DNA of 64,000 nucleotides, taken from assembly GCA_050251715.1 (NCBI GenBank), contig JBFWMG010000014.1:1-64000 (forward strand), read 5' to 3'. The stretch comes from JBFWMG01 sp050251715 (GTDB taxonomy: Bacteria; Desulfobacterota; Desulfovibrionia; Desulfovibrionales; Desulfovibrionaceae). The position numbers and the translations under genes are program-made. This document shows positions 1 through 11,147 of the stretch, piece after piece (within the stretch, counting starts at the first letter, position 1; each line of letters starts with the position of its first letter). The notes under the pieces were generated by a model that was not told the DNA's origin, searched no databases, and saw nothing but the letters and a program-made list of their open reading frames with translations.

Positions 1-2
1 TG

Positions 3-572
3 GCGGGCCAGGCAACGGCCTACGGGGCCAAGGATTTCGGTCCGGGCCTGCGCGCGTTTTTGGTGGCGGCCCCGGCGGCGGGGGCTGGGTGCGAGGGCGG
101 CGCCGAGGGCGCGGTCGAGCGCGTGTGGGTGCTGGAAACGCATGTGGACCATCTGAATGGTGAGGATCTGGGGGCGTGCTTTGAGCCGCTGTTCGAGGCC
201 GGGGCGCTGGACGTGTTTTTTGCGCCGGGCGTGATGAAGAAGAACCGGCCTGGCGGGGCGCTCACGGTCCTCTGTCCCGAGGCGGGGTTGGCGGCGGTGG
301 AGCGGGCGATGTTCGCGGCCACGCTCACCCTGGGCGTGCGGCGCACGCTCACCGAACGGGTGGCGCTGCCGCGCCGCGCGGTGGTGGTCGCCACCCCCTT
401 TGGCCCTGTCGAGGCCAAGGAGGCGGTGGTGGACGGCATGCGGCTGGTGTCGCCGGAATATGACAGCCTGGTCCGGCTGGCGGCGGCCAACGGGCGCAGC
501 GTGGCGGCCATGCGGCGGCTGGTGGCGGCGTTTCTGGATAACGCCGCTACGGACACCGCGTCCCCACAATGA
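3..572 (+). CDS. larC: LarC-like nickel insertion protein, C-terminal part
   Basis: This is the C-terminal 189 residues of a LarC-family protein; the start lies left of the window. LarC is the CTP-dependent nickel-insertion enzyme that completes the nickel-pincer cofactor of lactate racemase and related enzymes. The family signature is visible: LETHVDHLNGEDLG, then GALDVFFAPGVMKKNRPGG, then a TLGVRRTLTER block and a terminal SPEYDSLVRLAA segment. The frame is open from base 3 and ends in TGA at 570-572. A family 1 repeat (653-755) separates it from the convergent U32 gene. Partner genes (larA, larB, larE) are not in view, so the enzyme it serves is unknown. Confidence 0.88.
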   Translation, partial: AGQATAYGAKDFGPGLRAFLVAAPAAGAGCEGGAEGAVERVWVLETHVDHLNGEDLGACFEPLFEAGALDVFFAPGVMKKNRPGGALTVLCPEAGLAAVERAMFAATLTLGVRRTLTERVALPRRAVVVATPFGPVEAKEAVVDGMRLVSPEYDSLVRLAAANGRSVAAMRRLVAAFLDNAATDTASPQ

Positions 573-652
573 GCGCCTACGAATTGTGAGGCTGCTGCAA
601 GGGCGTCTTTCCCCTTGGCGACAGGGGGATAGTTTGCAGCGGCGCGCCACTG

Positions 653-755
653 GAGCGTCTTAACTTTGAAAAAGATGAGATGCTCTTATGCATCCTGTTG
701 AAATAATGTTTCATTATTTCAAATCCTTGCATTGTTCAATGCTAACCTGCGCTAG
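653..755. repeat. Family 1 intergenic repeat, copy A
   Basis: AT-rich element (about 103 bp) in GC-rich DNA. It contains a GAGCGTCT/AGATGCTC stem, a TTGAAATAATG/CATTATTTCAA hairpin around 698-723, and a TTGCATTGTTCAATG palindrome, and it ends in GCGCTAG. Related copies are at 14650-14756 (inverted) and 18873-18980. The terminal CTAG at 752-755 supplies the TAG stop of the minus-strand U32 gene. It lies between two convergent genes and could act as a bidirectional terminator. Confidence 0.8.
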
Positions 756-2116
756 TCCTTTCGGATGAACAGCCCTGGCCGCAGGGCCGGGTGGGGGGTG
801 CGCAGGATCGCCTCCACGCCCGGGTGGGCCAGGGCGAGGCGGTCGCCGTCCGCATTCTCCAGGGCGTAGCCGCCCGGCGCGAGCACGGGGCGGCGCAGGC
901 CCGGCTGCATGACGCACACGGCCTGTCCGGCGTCCCATCTGCCGCGCACCGCCACACGCCAGGCGTCGTCCGCCAGCCGTTCCCGCACAAACGCCACAAG
1001 GGGTGTCTTTTCCGCGTCGGGCAGCGGATCCACGTGGCAGCGGCGTCCGTGGGGCAGGAAAAATCCCGTGGACAGCCGCCGCGTGGCCGCGTTGCGCAAT
1101 TCCCACACATAGTCCGCAGGGCGGAAGGTTTTGGCGGCCAGATCGTCCAGGGCCGTGCGGTACACGTCCACCACCTGGGCCACGTAGCCGGGGCTCTTTG
1201 TCCGGCCCTCGATCTTGATCCCCGCCACGCCCTGGCGCACGAACCACGCCAGATGGCGCACCAGGCAGAGGTCGTCCGCCGCCAGGATGTGGGAAAAACC
1301 CTCCGATTCGCGCAGTTCCCAGGCGGCCTCGCCAGGCCGGGTGCGCTCCTCCAGAAAAAGCCCCGCCGCGTCAGTGAAAGCCCCGCCGCCATCGTCTGCG
1401 GCAGCCCCGCCGTCATTGGCCCTGTCGCCGGTCGTGGGCGCGGGTTGCGCCATGGCGTCGGGCATGGCGTGGGCCGTTGGATCGGGGCGGTAGTCGAAGC
1501 GGCACGGGTGGGTGCACGCGCCCAGGTTGGCCGAGCGCTGGTTGAGCCAGGCGCTCAACAGGCACCGGCCGGACACGGCCATGCACATGGCTCCGTGCAC
1601 GAAAATTTCCAGTTCGAGGCCGGGCAGGGCGTGGCGCAGGGCGCGGATGGCGGGTGCATCCATCTCGCGGGCCAGGTTGACGCGGGCCACGCCCTGGTCG
1701 GCCCAGAAGCGGGCCGCTTCGGCATTGGCCGTGTTGGCCTGGGTGCTCAGATGGATGGGCAGGCGCGGGGCCAGGCGCTGGGCCAGGCGCAGCACGCCGG
1801 GGTCGGCGATGATGAGCGCGTCGGGCCCGTTTGAGCCCATGGCCGCCAGCCGTTCCAGCGCGTCTTCCACGGCGGGCAGGTGGGCGTCGCGGGGCAGGGC
1901 GTTGAGGGTGTAGTAGACGCGGACGCCGTGCGCCCTGGCCTTGGCCAGGGCCGGGGGCAGGGTGTCCCAGGTGAAGCCGGTGCTGCCCGCGCGCAGGTTG
2001 AGGGCCGCGCCGCCCAGGTAGACGGCGTGGGCGCGGTAGGTGATGGCGGCATCGAGCCGGGCGGGGTCGCCCGCCGGGGCAAGGAGTTCGGGGCGGGGCG
2101 GTGGGGGCGTGGTCAT
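752..2116 (-). CDS. Peptidase U32 family protein (RlhA/TrhP-like RNA hydroxylation)
   Basis: A 454-residue U32-family protein. Bacterial members named peptidase U32 include RlhA and TrhP, which take part in rRNA or tRNA hydroxylation, so a protease role is not assumed. The N-terminus has the family start ELLAPAGDPARLDAAI, the core has EIFVHGAMCMAVSGRCLLS with LGACTHPCRF, and later GIKIEGRTKSPGYVAQVV. About 45 low-complexity residues (Ala/Asp/Gly-rich) are inserted after the CTHPCR cysteines, which is unusual. I chose the ATG at 2116. A further 43 in-frame upstream codons to 2245 mostly translate a family 2 repeat and do not look like protein. The stop codon is donated by repeat copy A. Confidence 0.85.
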   Translation of the reverse strand: MTTPPPPRPELLAPAGDPARLDAAITYRAHAVYLGGAALNLRAGSTGFTWDTLPPALAKARAHGVRVYYTLNALPRDAHLPAVEDALERLAAMGSNGPDALIIADPGVLRLAQRLAPRLPIHLSTQANTANAEAARFWADQGVARVNLAREMDAPAIRALRHALPGLELEIFVHGAMCMAVSGRCLLSAWLNQRSANLGACTHPCRFDYRPDPTAHAMPDAMAQPAPTTGDRANDGGAAADDGGGAFTDAAGLFLEERTRPGEAAWELRESEGFSHILAADDLCLVRHLAWFVRQGVAGIKIEGRTKSPGYVAQVVDVYRTALDDLAAKTFRPADYVWELRNAATRRLSTGFFLPHGRRCHVDPLPDAEKTPLVAFVRERLADDAWRVAVRGRWDAGQAVCVMQPGLRRPVLAPGGYALENADGDRLALAHPGVEAILRTPHPALRPGLFIRKD

Positions 2117-2165
2117 GGGTGATGGTGCTGTGGGCACGCGAGGCCTCACGGTGTTGCTCGAAGTT

Positions 2166-2246
2166 ATGGGAACCGCCACGCCGCCGGCGGGGCTGGCGGC
2201 AGGGCCGCCGGAGCGCGTTGGCCGTTCTTGTGCGCTCGGCGTCATA
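2166..2246. repeat. Family 2 intergenic repeat, copy 1
   Basis: Shares ATGGGAAC, GCCACGCCGC, GGCGGGGC, GCCGCCGGAGCGCGT, TTGTGCGCTC and GTCATA in the same order with 58943-59023. GAGCGCG and TGCGCTC can pair, as can GCCGCC and GGCGG, so it folds as one or two GC-rich hairpins. It lies just 5' of the U32 start codon. Confidence 0.75.
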
Positions 2247-2284
2247 GTGGCTCAAAAGGTGGGCCAGGGCAAGGGGTTGGGGCG

Positions 2285-2530
2285 GTGTGTCGTCGCTTGT
2301 GTCGTGGCACGACGCTATCCGGACGGCGTTTGTCGTCGTGACGATGGCGTGTGGTGACGGTTTGCCGTGTCGTCGTGTTGACTGCCCAATATCATGTGAA
2401 AAATTGTCTAAAGAAAAATAAGACATGACCCGCGTCGTGTCGTCGCCGCATGGGGCGGCTCCGTGACGACACCGAGGGTGGCAACCCTTGATGGACAACG
2501 CATCAGGCCGGGTCGTTGTCGTGTCGTCGT
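2285..2530. repeat. Cluster of GTCGTCG-type short repeats
   Basis: At least five occurrences of GTCGTCG, mostly as TGTCGTCG or GTGTCGTCG, occur near 2288, 2331, 2368, 2438 and 2523. Spacing is irregular and intervening sequences are unrelated. Function unknown; possible sites for a regulator upstream of secA. Confidence 0.5.
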
Positions 2531-2703
2531 ATGAAAACGCCCCCCTGCAGGGCGCGCCGGGCACGGCGTTGCACCGTCCATCTCCCCTCCAGGCGCATCC
2601 GACCGCTGGTTCCGATCGCGCCATTGCCCCATGCCCTGCCCCGCCGGCCCGTGTTCCGATATGTTTTTGCCCGCGTTCCGGCCGTGTGCCGCCCGCGTTC
2701 TGT

Positions 2704-2732
2704 TTGACATGCGCCGGAACATAACTAACTAT
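2704..2732 (+). promoter_or_regulatory. Candidate sigma-70 promoter for secA
   Basis: TTGACA at 2704-2709, a 17-bp spacer, then AACTAT at 2727-2732. The -35 is perfect and the -10 is weak. It lies about 65 bp before the secA start. Confidence 0.4.
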
Positions 2733-2797
2733 GCAGCGTTTCGCACATGCGTGCGCCACGGCGTTGCGCATGCGTCTGTCAGAATCAAGGAGACGGC

Positions 2798-5317
<2,520 letters not shown>

Positions 5318-5340
5318 CCCGCACGCCGCCCCTCATGTTT

Positions 5341-5391
5341 CCGGCCCCGGAGCAACGCTGTCCGCCGCGTTGTTCCGGGGCCGGGTGTTTT
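5341..5391 (+). terminator. Rho-independent terminator after secA
   Basis: An 18-bp stem (5341-5358 pairing with 5367-5384, one G-U pair) with an 8-nt loop, followed by GTG and seven T residues. Confidence 0.9.
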
Positions 5392-5497
5392 TTTGGGGGC
5401 GGCTTATTGTCGTTGGCGGCGTGTGCTGGGCGGGACGCGCCTCGCAGACGCCAAGCGCGCCCGGCGGCGCTGCCGGAAGGCGGATGCGGCCGGGGGA

Positions 5498-7201
5498 TTA
5501 CTGGACCGGGGCGGTGTCGGGGACGCGGGGCAGCACCACGGTGAAGCGGCTGCCTTTGCCCGGTTCGGAGCTCAGGTCGATGCGGCCGTTGTAGTGCGTG
5601 ACGATTTCCTTGCAGATGGCGAGGCCCAGGCCGGTGCCGCGCATGGGGGATATGGTGTCGGAACGCCGGACCTGGTTGAACTTGTTGAACACCTGGGGTT
5701 GGTCTTCGTGCGGGATGCCCGTGCCCGTGTCTTCCACCGTGAGGTGCAGGCCGAGCTCGTGCTGGGCCGCGGATACGATGATCCAACCGGTGTCGGTGAA
5801 TTTGAAGGCGTTGTGCAGCAGGTTGACCAGCACCTGGAGGATACGGTCGGGGTCGGCGAAGATGGTGTTGAGCGTGCTGTCCACCTCCACCTTGAGTTTC
5901 AGGCCGGGTTTTTCGGCCATCTGGCCGCTCATGGCGTCCACGGCCAGGCGCACCAGCTCGTGGGGTTTTATTTCACTGTCGTTCCACTGCATTTGCCCGG
6001 CCTCGATCTTGGACAGGTCGAGGAAGTCGTTGACCAGCCGCGCCAGGCGTTCGCCCTCGCGGCTGATGATGTCGAGGTTGCCGGTGATGCGCTGCGCCTT
6101 TTGCATGAGCAGGGCATCCTCCTGGGCGGGAGCGAGGAAATAGCGGTTGAAGTCCTTGCGGATGATTTTGCTGAAGCCAAGGATGGAAGTGAGTGGCGTG
6201 CGCAGGTCGTGGGACACGGTGGACAGGAACGAGGATTTCATCGCATCCAGTTCCGTCAGCCGTTTGTTGGCCGCCACCAGGTCCAGCGTGCGTTTTTTCA
6301 CGGCGGTCTTGAGGTGGCGTGTCAGCACGTCGAGGCGGCGCTCCGCCCGCTTGCGCGCCGTGATGTCCCGGCAGGAGCCTTCGATGAAGATGATGCCGCC
6401 GTGTTCGTCGCACACGGTATGGGCGCTGAGGGAGGCCCATACCACCTGCTTGTCGTGGCGGTAGAAGCGGGCCTCGAAGAGCTCCACCTGCTTTTCGAGC
6501 CGCAGCCTGTTGAGCAGGGCGTCGCAATCCTTGGGATCCACAAAAAGCTGGGAGCGCACATTCTGGTAGGCGGTCAGAAAGTCCCCCACGTTGGCGTGGC
6601 CCGTCAGCCGGACCATGGAGGGATTGATGCTGACAAAGCGGCCGTCGCGCGTGGTGCGGAAGACGCCTTCCGATGCGTTTTCCACAAAGCTGCGGTAGTT
6701 GGCCTCGGCATCGCGCAACGCGCGCTGGATGCGTTTGAGGTCGGTGATGTCCGTGATGATGCCGCCCATGCCCACGATGGCGCCCTCGTCGTCGATCTGG
6801 GTGGCGAGGTTGACCAGCAGGTCGTGGACCTTGCCATCCTGCGCCTTGAGCCGGGACTCGTACACCTTGCTGCCCCGCTTGGCCATGAAATCCAAATCGT
6901 TCGCATGGAGGCTTTGGCCCATGGGACCGGGGGCGATGGCCTCGATGGTCTTGCCGATGACCGTCTCGCGTCCCAATCCCAGAAACGCGGCGAACGCCTT
7001 GTTGCAGGCGGTAAAGACCCCTTGGCTGTCCTTGAAGAAGACCGGGTTGGGGATGGCGTCGAAGAACCGTTGGACAGTGCTCTCGGATGTGGCCGCGGGG
7101 GAGGGGGGGATTGTGCGTGCTTCGAGCATCGCCACGCGTTCGCGCAAGCTGGCTAGCTCTTCAAGGAGTTCCGACCTGGATTTTGCGCTGTCGTGCGCCA
7201 T
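5498..7201 (-). CDS. PAS-domain sensor histidine kinase
   Basis: A 567-residue kinase with no obvious membrane segment. A short N-terminal coiled coil (about 10-30) is followed by two PAS/PAC units (about 45-165 and 170-300), the second ending in GSCRDITARKRAERRL. The HisKA box STVSHDLRTPLTSILG carries the phospho-accepting His. The HATPase_c domain shows the N box NLLHNAFKFT, the G1 box VEDTGTGIP and the G2 box GTGLGLAI. Start chosen at ATG 7201, preceded by GGTGGA; an ATG at 7219 is also possible. No response regulator is adjacent, and the gene is divergent from another PAS kinase, so its partner is unknown. Confidence 0.9.
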   Translation of the reverse strand: MAHDSAKSRSELLEELASLRERVAMLEARTIPPSPAATSESTVQRFFDAIPNPVFFKDSQGVFTACNKAFAAFLGLGRETVIGKTIEAIAPGPMGQSLHANDLDFMAKRGSKVYESRLKAQDGKVHDLLVNLATQIDDEGAIVGMGGIITDITDLKRIQRALRDAEANYRSFVENASEGVFRTTRDGRFVSINPSMVRLTGHANVGDFLTAYQNVRSQLFVDPKDCDALLNRLRLEKQVELFEARFYRHDKQVVWASLSAHTVCDEHGGIIFIEGSCRDITARKRAERRLDVLTRHLKTAVKKRTLDLVAANKRLTELDAMKSSFLSTVSHDLRTPLTSILGFSKIIRKDFNRYFLAPAQEDALLMQKAQRITGNLDIISREGERLARLVNDFLDLSKIEAGQMQWNDSEIKPHELVRLAVDAMSGQMAEKPGLKLKVEVDSTLNTIFADPDRILQVLVNLLHNAFKFTDTGWIIVSAAQHELGLHLTVEDTGTGIPHEDQPQVFNKFNQVRRSDTISPMRGTGLGLAICKEIVTHYNGRIDLSSEPGKGSRFTVVLPRVPDTAPVQ

Positions 7202-7420
7202 GCTCAATCCACCGGGCATGCACTGCTTGATCCCGGCCTGTGTGGAAGGCCTGTTAGGAACGCTGAAAACGCCACCCAAACGCGGTATGATGCTAGGACA
7301 AGAAATTGATTTTGTAAATAGCTATTGCCCTTGACTCGTTATGCTTCCTGCCTCATCAGCGCTTCCATCGGATGCCGCATTGGCGTACAATACCGTCTAG
7401 TGCTAGCATAAGGGGGCATG

Positions 7421-8527
7421 ATGAGCGGCATCCGGGACATCATCATTGAAAATCTTATAGACACCATGCCTGTGGGACTCATGGTGCTGGACAAGGACGG
7501 CAACATCATTGTCGCCAACGTGGCGCTGTCGGGGATTCTTGGCTACCCGCTCGACGAGTTGCACGCCAAGGGGTGGGGCGAACTGTTTTTCACGTCGGAC
7601 GCCAATGCGGATTTCAATCAGGTGCTCATCGATCTGATCGACCACAAGCCCGTCCGGCTCATGCGCAGCGTGCCCTACCTGAACCCGGACGGCGCCATCC
7701 GCCATCTCTCCATTACCTCGTCATACCTGTCCAGCGGCGACGAACTGGGCATTGTGCTCCTGTTCGAGGATGTGACGGAAAAGCATCTGTTGCACGAGCA
7801 GGAGCGGGCCATGGCCGCGCGTAATGAATTCCTGCAACAGGAACGCCTGGGCGGCCTGCATAAGCTGGCCATGAGCGTGGCGCACCAGATACGCAACCCG
7901 GTCATGACCATTGGGGGGTTCAGCCAGCTGTTGCTGCGCGGCGAGGGGATGGATGCGCATCAACGCGAGCGGTTGAGCGCCATTTTGGATGAATCGCGCC
8001 GGCTGGAGAAGGTGGTGGGGGCCGTGGCCGCATATGCGTCGCTGGGGCCGCCCGTGTGCGAAACCGTGCGTGTGGAGGCCTTTGCCGCCGTGGCCCTGGA
8101 CCGGGCGCAGGCGTTGGGCGCGGCGCAGGGGCGGCGCGTGGACGGCTCGCTCGCGTGCGGGGCGGCGGCCATGCGCGTCGATCCCGCCCAGTTTCGGCTG
8201 TGCCTGGACGCGCTTGTGGATAACGTGCTGGACTTTACCGGAGGCGATACCGTGTCGGTGCGGCTCGCCGCCAAGTCGGGCGGCGGCGCGTGCTCGCTGG
8301 TGGTGGAAGACCGGGGGCAGGGTATTGCGCAGTCGGACATGCCGTTCATCTACGACCCGTTTTTCAGCACCAAGGCCCATGGGGTGGGCATGGGGCTGAC
8401 CATGGTGCGGCGCATCGTCCTGGAACATCAGGGAGAGTTGACCGTGGAATCGCGCACCGACCTGGGCACGCGGGTGACGCTGCGCATTCCCGATGCGCCG
8501 GATCAGGGCGGCATGCCCGGCGTGTGA
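7421..8527 (+). CDS. PAS-domain sensor histidine kinase (soluble)
   Basis: A 368-residue kinase with one N-terminal PAS domain (about 5-115, starting MPVGLMVLDKDGNIIVAN), a linker helix, an atypical HisKA box MSVAHQIRNPVMTIGG with His followed by QIRNP, and a HATPase_c domain with DNVLDF, VEDRGQGI and GVGMGLTM boxes. The HQIRNP form is typical of the NtrB-like HisKA subclass. No membrane segment is visible. Tandem ATGs occur at 7418 and 7421; the second is better spaced from AAGGGGG. It is divergent from the 5498-7201 kinase and convergent with a hybrid kinase, so the locus is rich in phosphorelay proteins with no dedicated output protein. Confidence 0.88.
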   Translation: MSGIRDIIIENLIDTMPVGLMVLDKDGNIIVANVALSGILGYPLDELHAKGWGELFFTSDANADFNQVLIDLIDHKPVRLMRSVPYLNPDGAIRHLSITSSYLSSGDELGIVLLFEDVTEKHLLHEQERAMAARNEFLQQERLGGLHKLAMSVAHQIRNPVMTIGGFSQLLLRGEGMDAHQRERLSAILDESRRLEKVVGAVAAYASLGPPVCETVRVEAFAAVALDRAQALGAAQGRRVDGSLACGAAAMRVDPAQFRLCLDALVDNVLDFTGGDTVSVRLAAKSGGGACSLVVEDRGQGIAQSDMPFIYDPFFSTKAHGVGMGLTMVRRIVLEHQGELTVESRTDLGTRVTLRIPDAPDQGGMPGV

Positions 8528-8612
8528 AGCGCCCCTCCTGTTTTCTTCTCGCGCGGTGGCCGTTGCCGCCTGCGCGGTGGCGCGCCCCTGTTTCGGGGCA
8601 TGCCGCATGGAA

Positions 8613-10304
8613 TCAGGAGGCCGGTCGTTCGTGGCGCATGGCCCGTTCGAGCGTTTCCATCAACGCCGCCACGTCGACGGGTTTGGTCAGGAAGTCGTCC
8701 ATGCCCGCGTCCAACGCGGTTTGCTGGTCTTGGGCCATGGTGTATGCGGTCAGGGCGATGATGGGGATATTCGTCCGTAGTCCCGGCACCGTGCCTTCGC
8801 GGATGGCGCGGGTGGCGGCCAGGCCGTTCATGCGGGGCATTTGGATGTCCATGAGCACCAGGTCGAAGTCTTGCCGGGCCAGAGCCCGCAAGGCGGCTTC
8901 GCCGTTGTCGGCCACGGTGACCGAATGGCCCACCCGCGCCAGGAGGTGGCTGACAAAGGTCTGGTTGACCTCCTCATCCTCGGCAAGGAGAATGCGCAGG
9001 GAACGGCTGGGGCGTGGGCACGACCAGTCCGCGCGCAATGCCGCATCCGCATGCTCGGGCTGAGTCAGTTCCAGTTCAATGGTGATGCGGAACACGCTGC
9101 CCTTGTGCCGGGTGCTCGTCACCGTTATCTCGCCACCCATCTTTCCCAGCAGTTGCCGTGTAATGGCCAGGCCCAGGCCGGGGCCGCTGTATTTTTTGGT
9201 CAGCACGTCCTCGCCCAGGGTAAAGGAGTCGAAAATGGTCGCCATCTTTTCCGGGGCAATGCCAATGCCGGTGTCGGTGACCGCGACGCACAGGTGGGCA
9301 TGGTTGGGCCGGGCGTCGGGCATGGTGTCCACCTGCACGGAGACACTGCCGTTGTCGGTGTACGTGATGGCGTTGTCCACCACGTTGACGATGCATTGGG
9401 CCAGTTTGGCCTTGTCGCCCTGTACGAGATCCGGGAGGCTGTCGGCGATGTGCAGGGAAAAGTGCAATCCCTTGTCGGATGCTGAACTGGCGAACATGCT
9501 CCCCAACGAGTACAGCATGGCGTGCAGGCTGAAGGGCTTGGCAAGGAAGCTGATGGCGCCTGACTCTATGCTGGACAGGGTGAGAACGTTGTTGATGACG
9601 TCGAGCAGGGTCCGCGAGGATTGGAGCACCATTTCCAGATAGCGGCGATGGTCCTCGGACGGATTGGAATGGATGAGCATTTGGGCCATGCCCATGATGC
9701 CGTTGAGCGGGGTGCGCAGCTCATGGCTCATGTTGGCGAGGATATGCGCCTTGAGTTCCTGGGCGGCCTGGGCCTGCTCCACGGCTCGGCGCAGTTCTCC
9801 GGCACGGCGGCAGCCATCGTCTGGCATCAGCCGCAGGCATCCCCTGTCTTTTCGCTGCAAGTGCACAAATGCAAGAGCCCGGGCCACCGTATGTTCCAGC
9901 AGGCGGGGCGTCACGGGTTTGACCAGATAGTGCCACGCCCCCGCGTCCAGGGCGGGCGCAAGACGCTGCGGCATGCCGGGGTCGTGCAGCGCCACGCACA
10001 GGGCGTGCGGTGATGCGCCAGCGATGTGGGAGAGCAATGCAATGCCGTCCAGGCCGTGCGACGCCAGATCGACGAACGTCAACCCCACGCATTGGTGGGC
10101 CAGTATGGCCAGGGCGTCCGAACTGCTTTGGGCGGTAAGGACATGGTGCCCCAAGGTGCTCAGGTGCTCGGCGAGAGTGGTGCGGCACGCGGCGTCGGCA
10201 GTGACGACAAGGAGGGGAGAGACCTCGCCGGATGCGCGGCCTTCCTGGCCTTCGGGGATGAGACGCGTGCACACCTCACACCGTTTTGCCATATCGTGCG
10301 GCAT
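8613..10304 (-). CDS. Hybrid sensor kinase with N- and C-terminal receiver domains
   Basis: A 563-residue REC-HisKA-HATPase-REC protein. The N-terminal receiver-like domain (about 28-150) starts with SPLLVVTADAACRTTL, so the usual acidic pair near the first strand is not obvious; FVDLASHG provides an Asp in the phosphorylation region and LVKP the conserved Lys. HisKA follows with ANMSHELRTPLNGIMG, then HATPase_c with NVVDNAITYT, VTDTGIGIAPE and GPGLGLAI. A canonical receiver (about 435-555) has LAEDEEVN, LVLMDIQMPRMNG and FLTKPVD. A CxxC near residue 9 (CEVC) resembles a small metal site. GAGGAA precedes the ATG at 10304. Confidence 0.9.
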   Translation of the reverse strand: MPHDMAKRCEVCTRLIPEGQEGRASGEVSPLLVVTADAACRTTLAEHLSTLGHHVLTAQSSSDALAILAHQCVGLTFVDLASHGLDGIALLSHIAGASPHALCVALHDPGMPQRLAPALDAGAWHYLVKPVTPRLLEHTVARALAFVHLQRKDRGCLRLMPDDGCRRAGELRRAVEQAQAAQELKAHILANMSHELRTPLNGIMGMAQMLIHSNPSEDHRRYLEMVLQSSRTLLDVINNVLTLSSIESGAISFLAKPFSLHAMLYSLGSMFASSASDKGLHFSLHIADSLPDLVQGDKAKLAQCIVNVVDNAITYTDNGSVSVQVDTMPDARPNHAHLCVAVTDTGIGIAPEKMATIFDSFTLGEDVLTKKYSGPGLGLAITRQLLGKMGGEITVTSTRHKGSVFRITIELELTQPEHADAALRADWSCPRPSRSLRILLAEDEEVNQTFVSHLLARVGHSVTVADNGEAALRALARQDFDLVLMDIQMPRMNGLAATRAIREGTVPGLRTNIPIIALTAYTMAQDQQTALDAGMDDFLTKPVDVAALMETLERAMRHERPAS

Positions 10305-10821
10305 GTGGGTTCCTCTTTTCCTTTATGGAATGCCATAGGCACCCCAGTCTGGAGTCCTGCCGCCATCATGGCGTCCAGGGGGCGACCAGGAGTCCGCCGC
10401 CCCCGTCATCGCGGCGGCGTCCGGTCAATGTATGGGGCAACGATCCATCCCCATTGTGGGCGTAGGCACCCCGCCATTGGCTACAAGCACCGTGCGACTC
10501 GGACCATGGATATGGCGGGCGGCTCAGGAATGAAAATACTGTGGTATTTGGGAGGCGCGGCAACGTGTTCCCCTTGCGAACAGAGGCCCGTCGCAAGCAG
10601 CGGGGCGTGCTGTCACCCATTGATGAACAGAAGCCATTCCAGCAATAACGGCCGACCCGTACCGTGAGCCTATCTTGTTTCGGTTTGGTCCCTTGGTAAC
10701 AGGATTCATGACATTTTCAAATGTAATGCTTGGTCGCCGTTATATTAATTATTCTAGAAATGCCAGCCTAAATGTAAGGGGCACAACGGATTCATGCGTC
10801 CTAGATCGCCTGGACGGTGGC

Positions 10822-10872
10822 AAAAATGCCGCAGCCCACTTACATGGGCTGTCGGAGTTGTGCTAGGGTTGC
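10822..10872 (+). promoter_or_regulatory. Prophage promoter-like element, copy 1
   Basis: AAAAATGC, then exact CAGCCCACTTACATGG (10832-10847), then TGTGCTAGGGTTGC (10859-10872). The same arrangement recurs at 15280-15330. TTACAT could be a -35; the -10 in this copy is poor (TAGGGT with 18-bp spacing). It precedes the lysis/packaging genes. Confidence 0.55.
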
Positions 10873-11048
10873 GCACCACGCCGGGAGGACGTCCGTCCGG
10901 CGGGCGGCGCACCCCGCCCGAGTCCCTCCCTTCGGAACCAGCACCCATTGCGGCGGCACGCCACCGCGCCGCCATTTCCCGTCCATAACCCCATCCCGTC
11001 CGCCGCGCCGCGCGCCCCTGGCCGCGCACGGAGCGGGGCGGCCTGCAT

Positions 11049-11073
11049 CGCCCCATCCGGGGCGGGGTCTTTT
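11049..11073 (+). terminator. Leader terminator-like hairpin before lysis genes
   Basis: CGCCCC-ATCC-GGGGCG followed by GGGTCTTTT. It lies between promoter-like copy 1 and the endolysin gene, where an antitermination-controlled leader would sit; that role is inference. Confidence 0.4.
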
Positions 11074-11147
11074 GCATCCGCGCACCCCCTGGCTGCGGCG
11101 TCCCCAAGGCGCCGTTCCCGGCCCGGGGCGCGGCAAAGGAGAACGTC

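Larger units (their letters stand above)
2117..2797. other. Intergenic region between U32 gene and secA
   Basis: About 680 bp without a convincing gene. It holds a family 2 repeat (2166-2246), a cluster of irregularly spaced GTCGTCG or GTCGTG motifs (about 2285-2530), and a promoter-like sequence before secA. Confidence 0.7.
10305..11147. other. Intergenic region at left edge of prophage
   Basis: About 840 bp with no supportable gene. It contains an AT-rich stretch near 10690-10780, a promoter-like element (10822-10872) duplicated at 15280-15330, and a terminator-like hairpin (11049-11073) just before the endolysin gene. No integrase or obvious attachment site is visible. Confidence 0.6.

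Noticed and set aside
2117..2245. 43-codon N-terminal extension of the U32 protein
   Set aside because: It translates the family 2 repeat, and the conserved family start ELLAPAGDPARL begins a few residues after ATG 2116.
2285..2530. Possible CRISPR array
   Set aside because: The repeated words are only about 7-9 bp, irregularly spaced and without regular spacers or cas genes.
5393..7156. Plus-strand open frame over the PAS kinase
   Set aside because: The minus strand has all histidine-kinase boxes; the plus frame has no recognisable domain.
10305..11147. Prophage attachment site or integrase remnant
   Set aside because: No tRNA gene, no direct repeat pair matching the right end, and no integrase-like frame could be seen.
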